This document shows positions 56,853 to 57,242 of a stretch of DNA of 57,242 bases, piece by piece; positions within the stretch are counted from its first letter, which is position 1; the number at the start of each line of letters is the position of its first letter. A model generated the notes under the pieces. It searched no databases. It was given only the letters and a program-made list of their open reading frames with translations, and was not told the origin of the DNA. Made by a program: the position numbers and the translations under genes. The DNA comes from Rikenellaceae bacterium. GTDB lineage: Bacteria > Bacteroidota > Bacteroidia > Bacteroidales > UBA932. The stretch covers positions 1 to 57,242 of the forward strand of contig JALFCH010000151.1 in assembly GCA_022771245.1 (NCBI GenBank), written 5' to 3'.

Positions 56853-57242
56853 TGAAGAGGTGGACAATCATATTTGCAGTTTTGTGCATCTTGTGTCCGG
56901 CAATAAGCGCCCTTGCCTCTGACCCGCCCGAGTCGGAGCAGTTCCGTATGCCTGACAAAAATGGACTTATCCATATCTGGGATGGTACCGCCCATCATCG
57001 CCACGCGGTGACTCTCGAAGCCTTTCCGCCGGCGGAGAATCGCTATGGAGTCTCCGTAATCGTCTGTCCAGGAGGTAGTTATTGCTGGCTGGACTATGAC
57101 AACGAGGGTGTGCAGGTGGCCCGTTGGCTCCAGGAACAGGGAATCTGTGCTTATGTGCTGAAATACAGCGTGATGGGCAAGTTCCAGTTCGGCTGTCTCG
57201 CCGGACTCTATGCTTCCACCCGCAAGCATCCGGATATGATAA
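56852..57242 (+). CDS. Secreted alpha/beta-hydrolase-like esterase (3' truncated by window edge)
   Basis: MKRWTIIFAVLCILCPAISALA signal peptide; YGVSVIVCPGGSYCWLDYDNEGVQVARWLQEQGICAYVLKY; TGATG overlap with upstream stop; no stop before window end. Confidence 0.75.
   Translation, partial: MKRWTIIFAVLCILCPAISALASDPPESEQFRMPDKNGLIHIWDGTAHHRHAVTLEAFPPAENRYGVSVIVCPGGSYCWLDYDNEGVQVARWLQEQGICAYVLKYSVMGKFQFGCLAGLYASTRKHPDMI

Noticed and set aside
55689-56867. 392-aa minus-strand ORF antisense to the second CrtI-like gene
   Set aside because: Shadow ORF; no motifs.
1-57242. tRNA, rRNA or integrated prophage/integrase genes
   Set aside because: None recognised; the holin-like/YtxH genes at 19110-19795 have no phage neighbours and match a common chromosomal arrangement.

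Overview
This is a Bacteroidota-type chromosome window, judged from TAnnTTTG -7 boxes, OmpH/BamA synteny, DUF4252/ECF modules and the FabI style. From left to right it contains: (1) a truncated LysM/periplasmic-binding protein, a glycosyltransferase, OmpH, pdxJ, nadK, uppS, bamA and ompH; (2) korAB, gdhA, a DASS transporter and a porin; (3) a translationally coupled pair, an AmgK-like sugar kinase fused to a RapZ C-terminal domain plus a MurU-like nucleotidyltransferase; (4) esterases, mgsA and an AAA-ATPase/PD-(D/E)XK gene; (5) a decayed ECF-sigma/FecR locus followed by a HigBA-type toxin-antitoxin pair; (6) an acyl-CoA ligase, a membrane LytTR regulator and a FabF-FabZ-FabI-AccC-AccB-carboxyltransferase operon; (7) a DUF4252/ECF sigma module and a second AAA-ATPase gene; (8) a co-directional operon of at least 16 genes (42244 to past the right edge). 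It encodes a type II polyketide/fatty-acid-like pathway related to aryl polyene/flexirubin clusters: KR, three ketosynthases, two ACPs, dehydratases, a thioesterase, LolA, an ArnE/F-like small transporter, FabD, a GT2-acyltransferase fusion and two CrtI-like oxidoreductases. No aromatic ammonia-lyase, DarB or MMPL exporter is visible inside the window. The strongest unexplained DNA structure is a family of MITE-like elements with a 160-bp core, GTAAT...ATTAC termini and matching TTA/TTA or TAA/TAA 3-bp flanks. Three of the five bounded copies sit exactly on gene stop codons. All assignments come from reading the sequence and translations; no database search was run.
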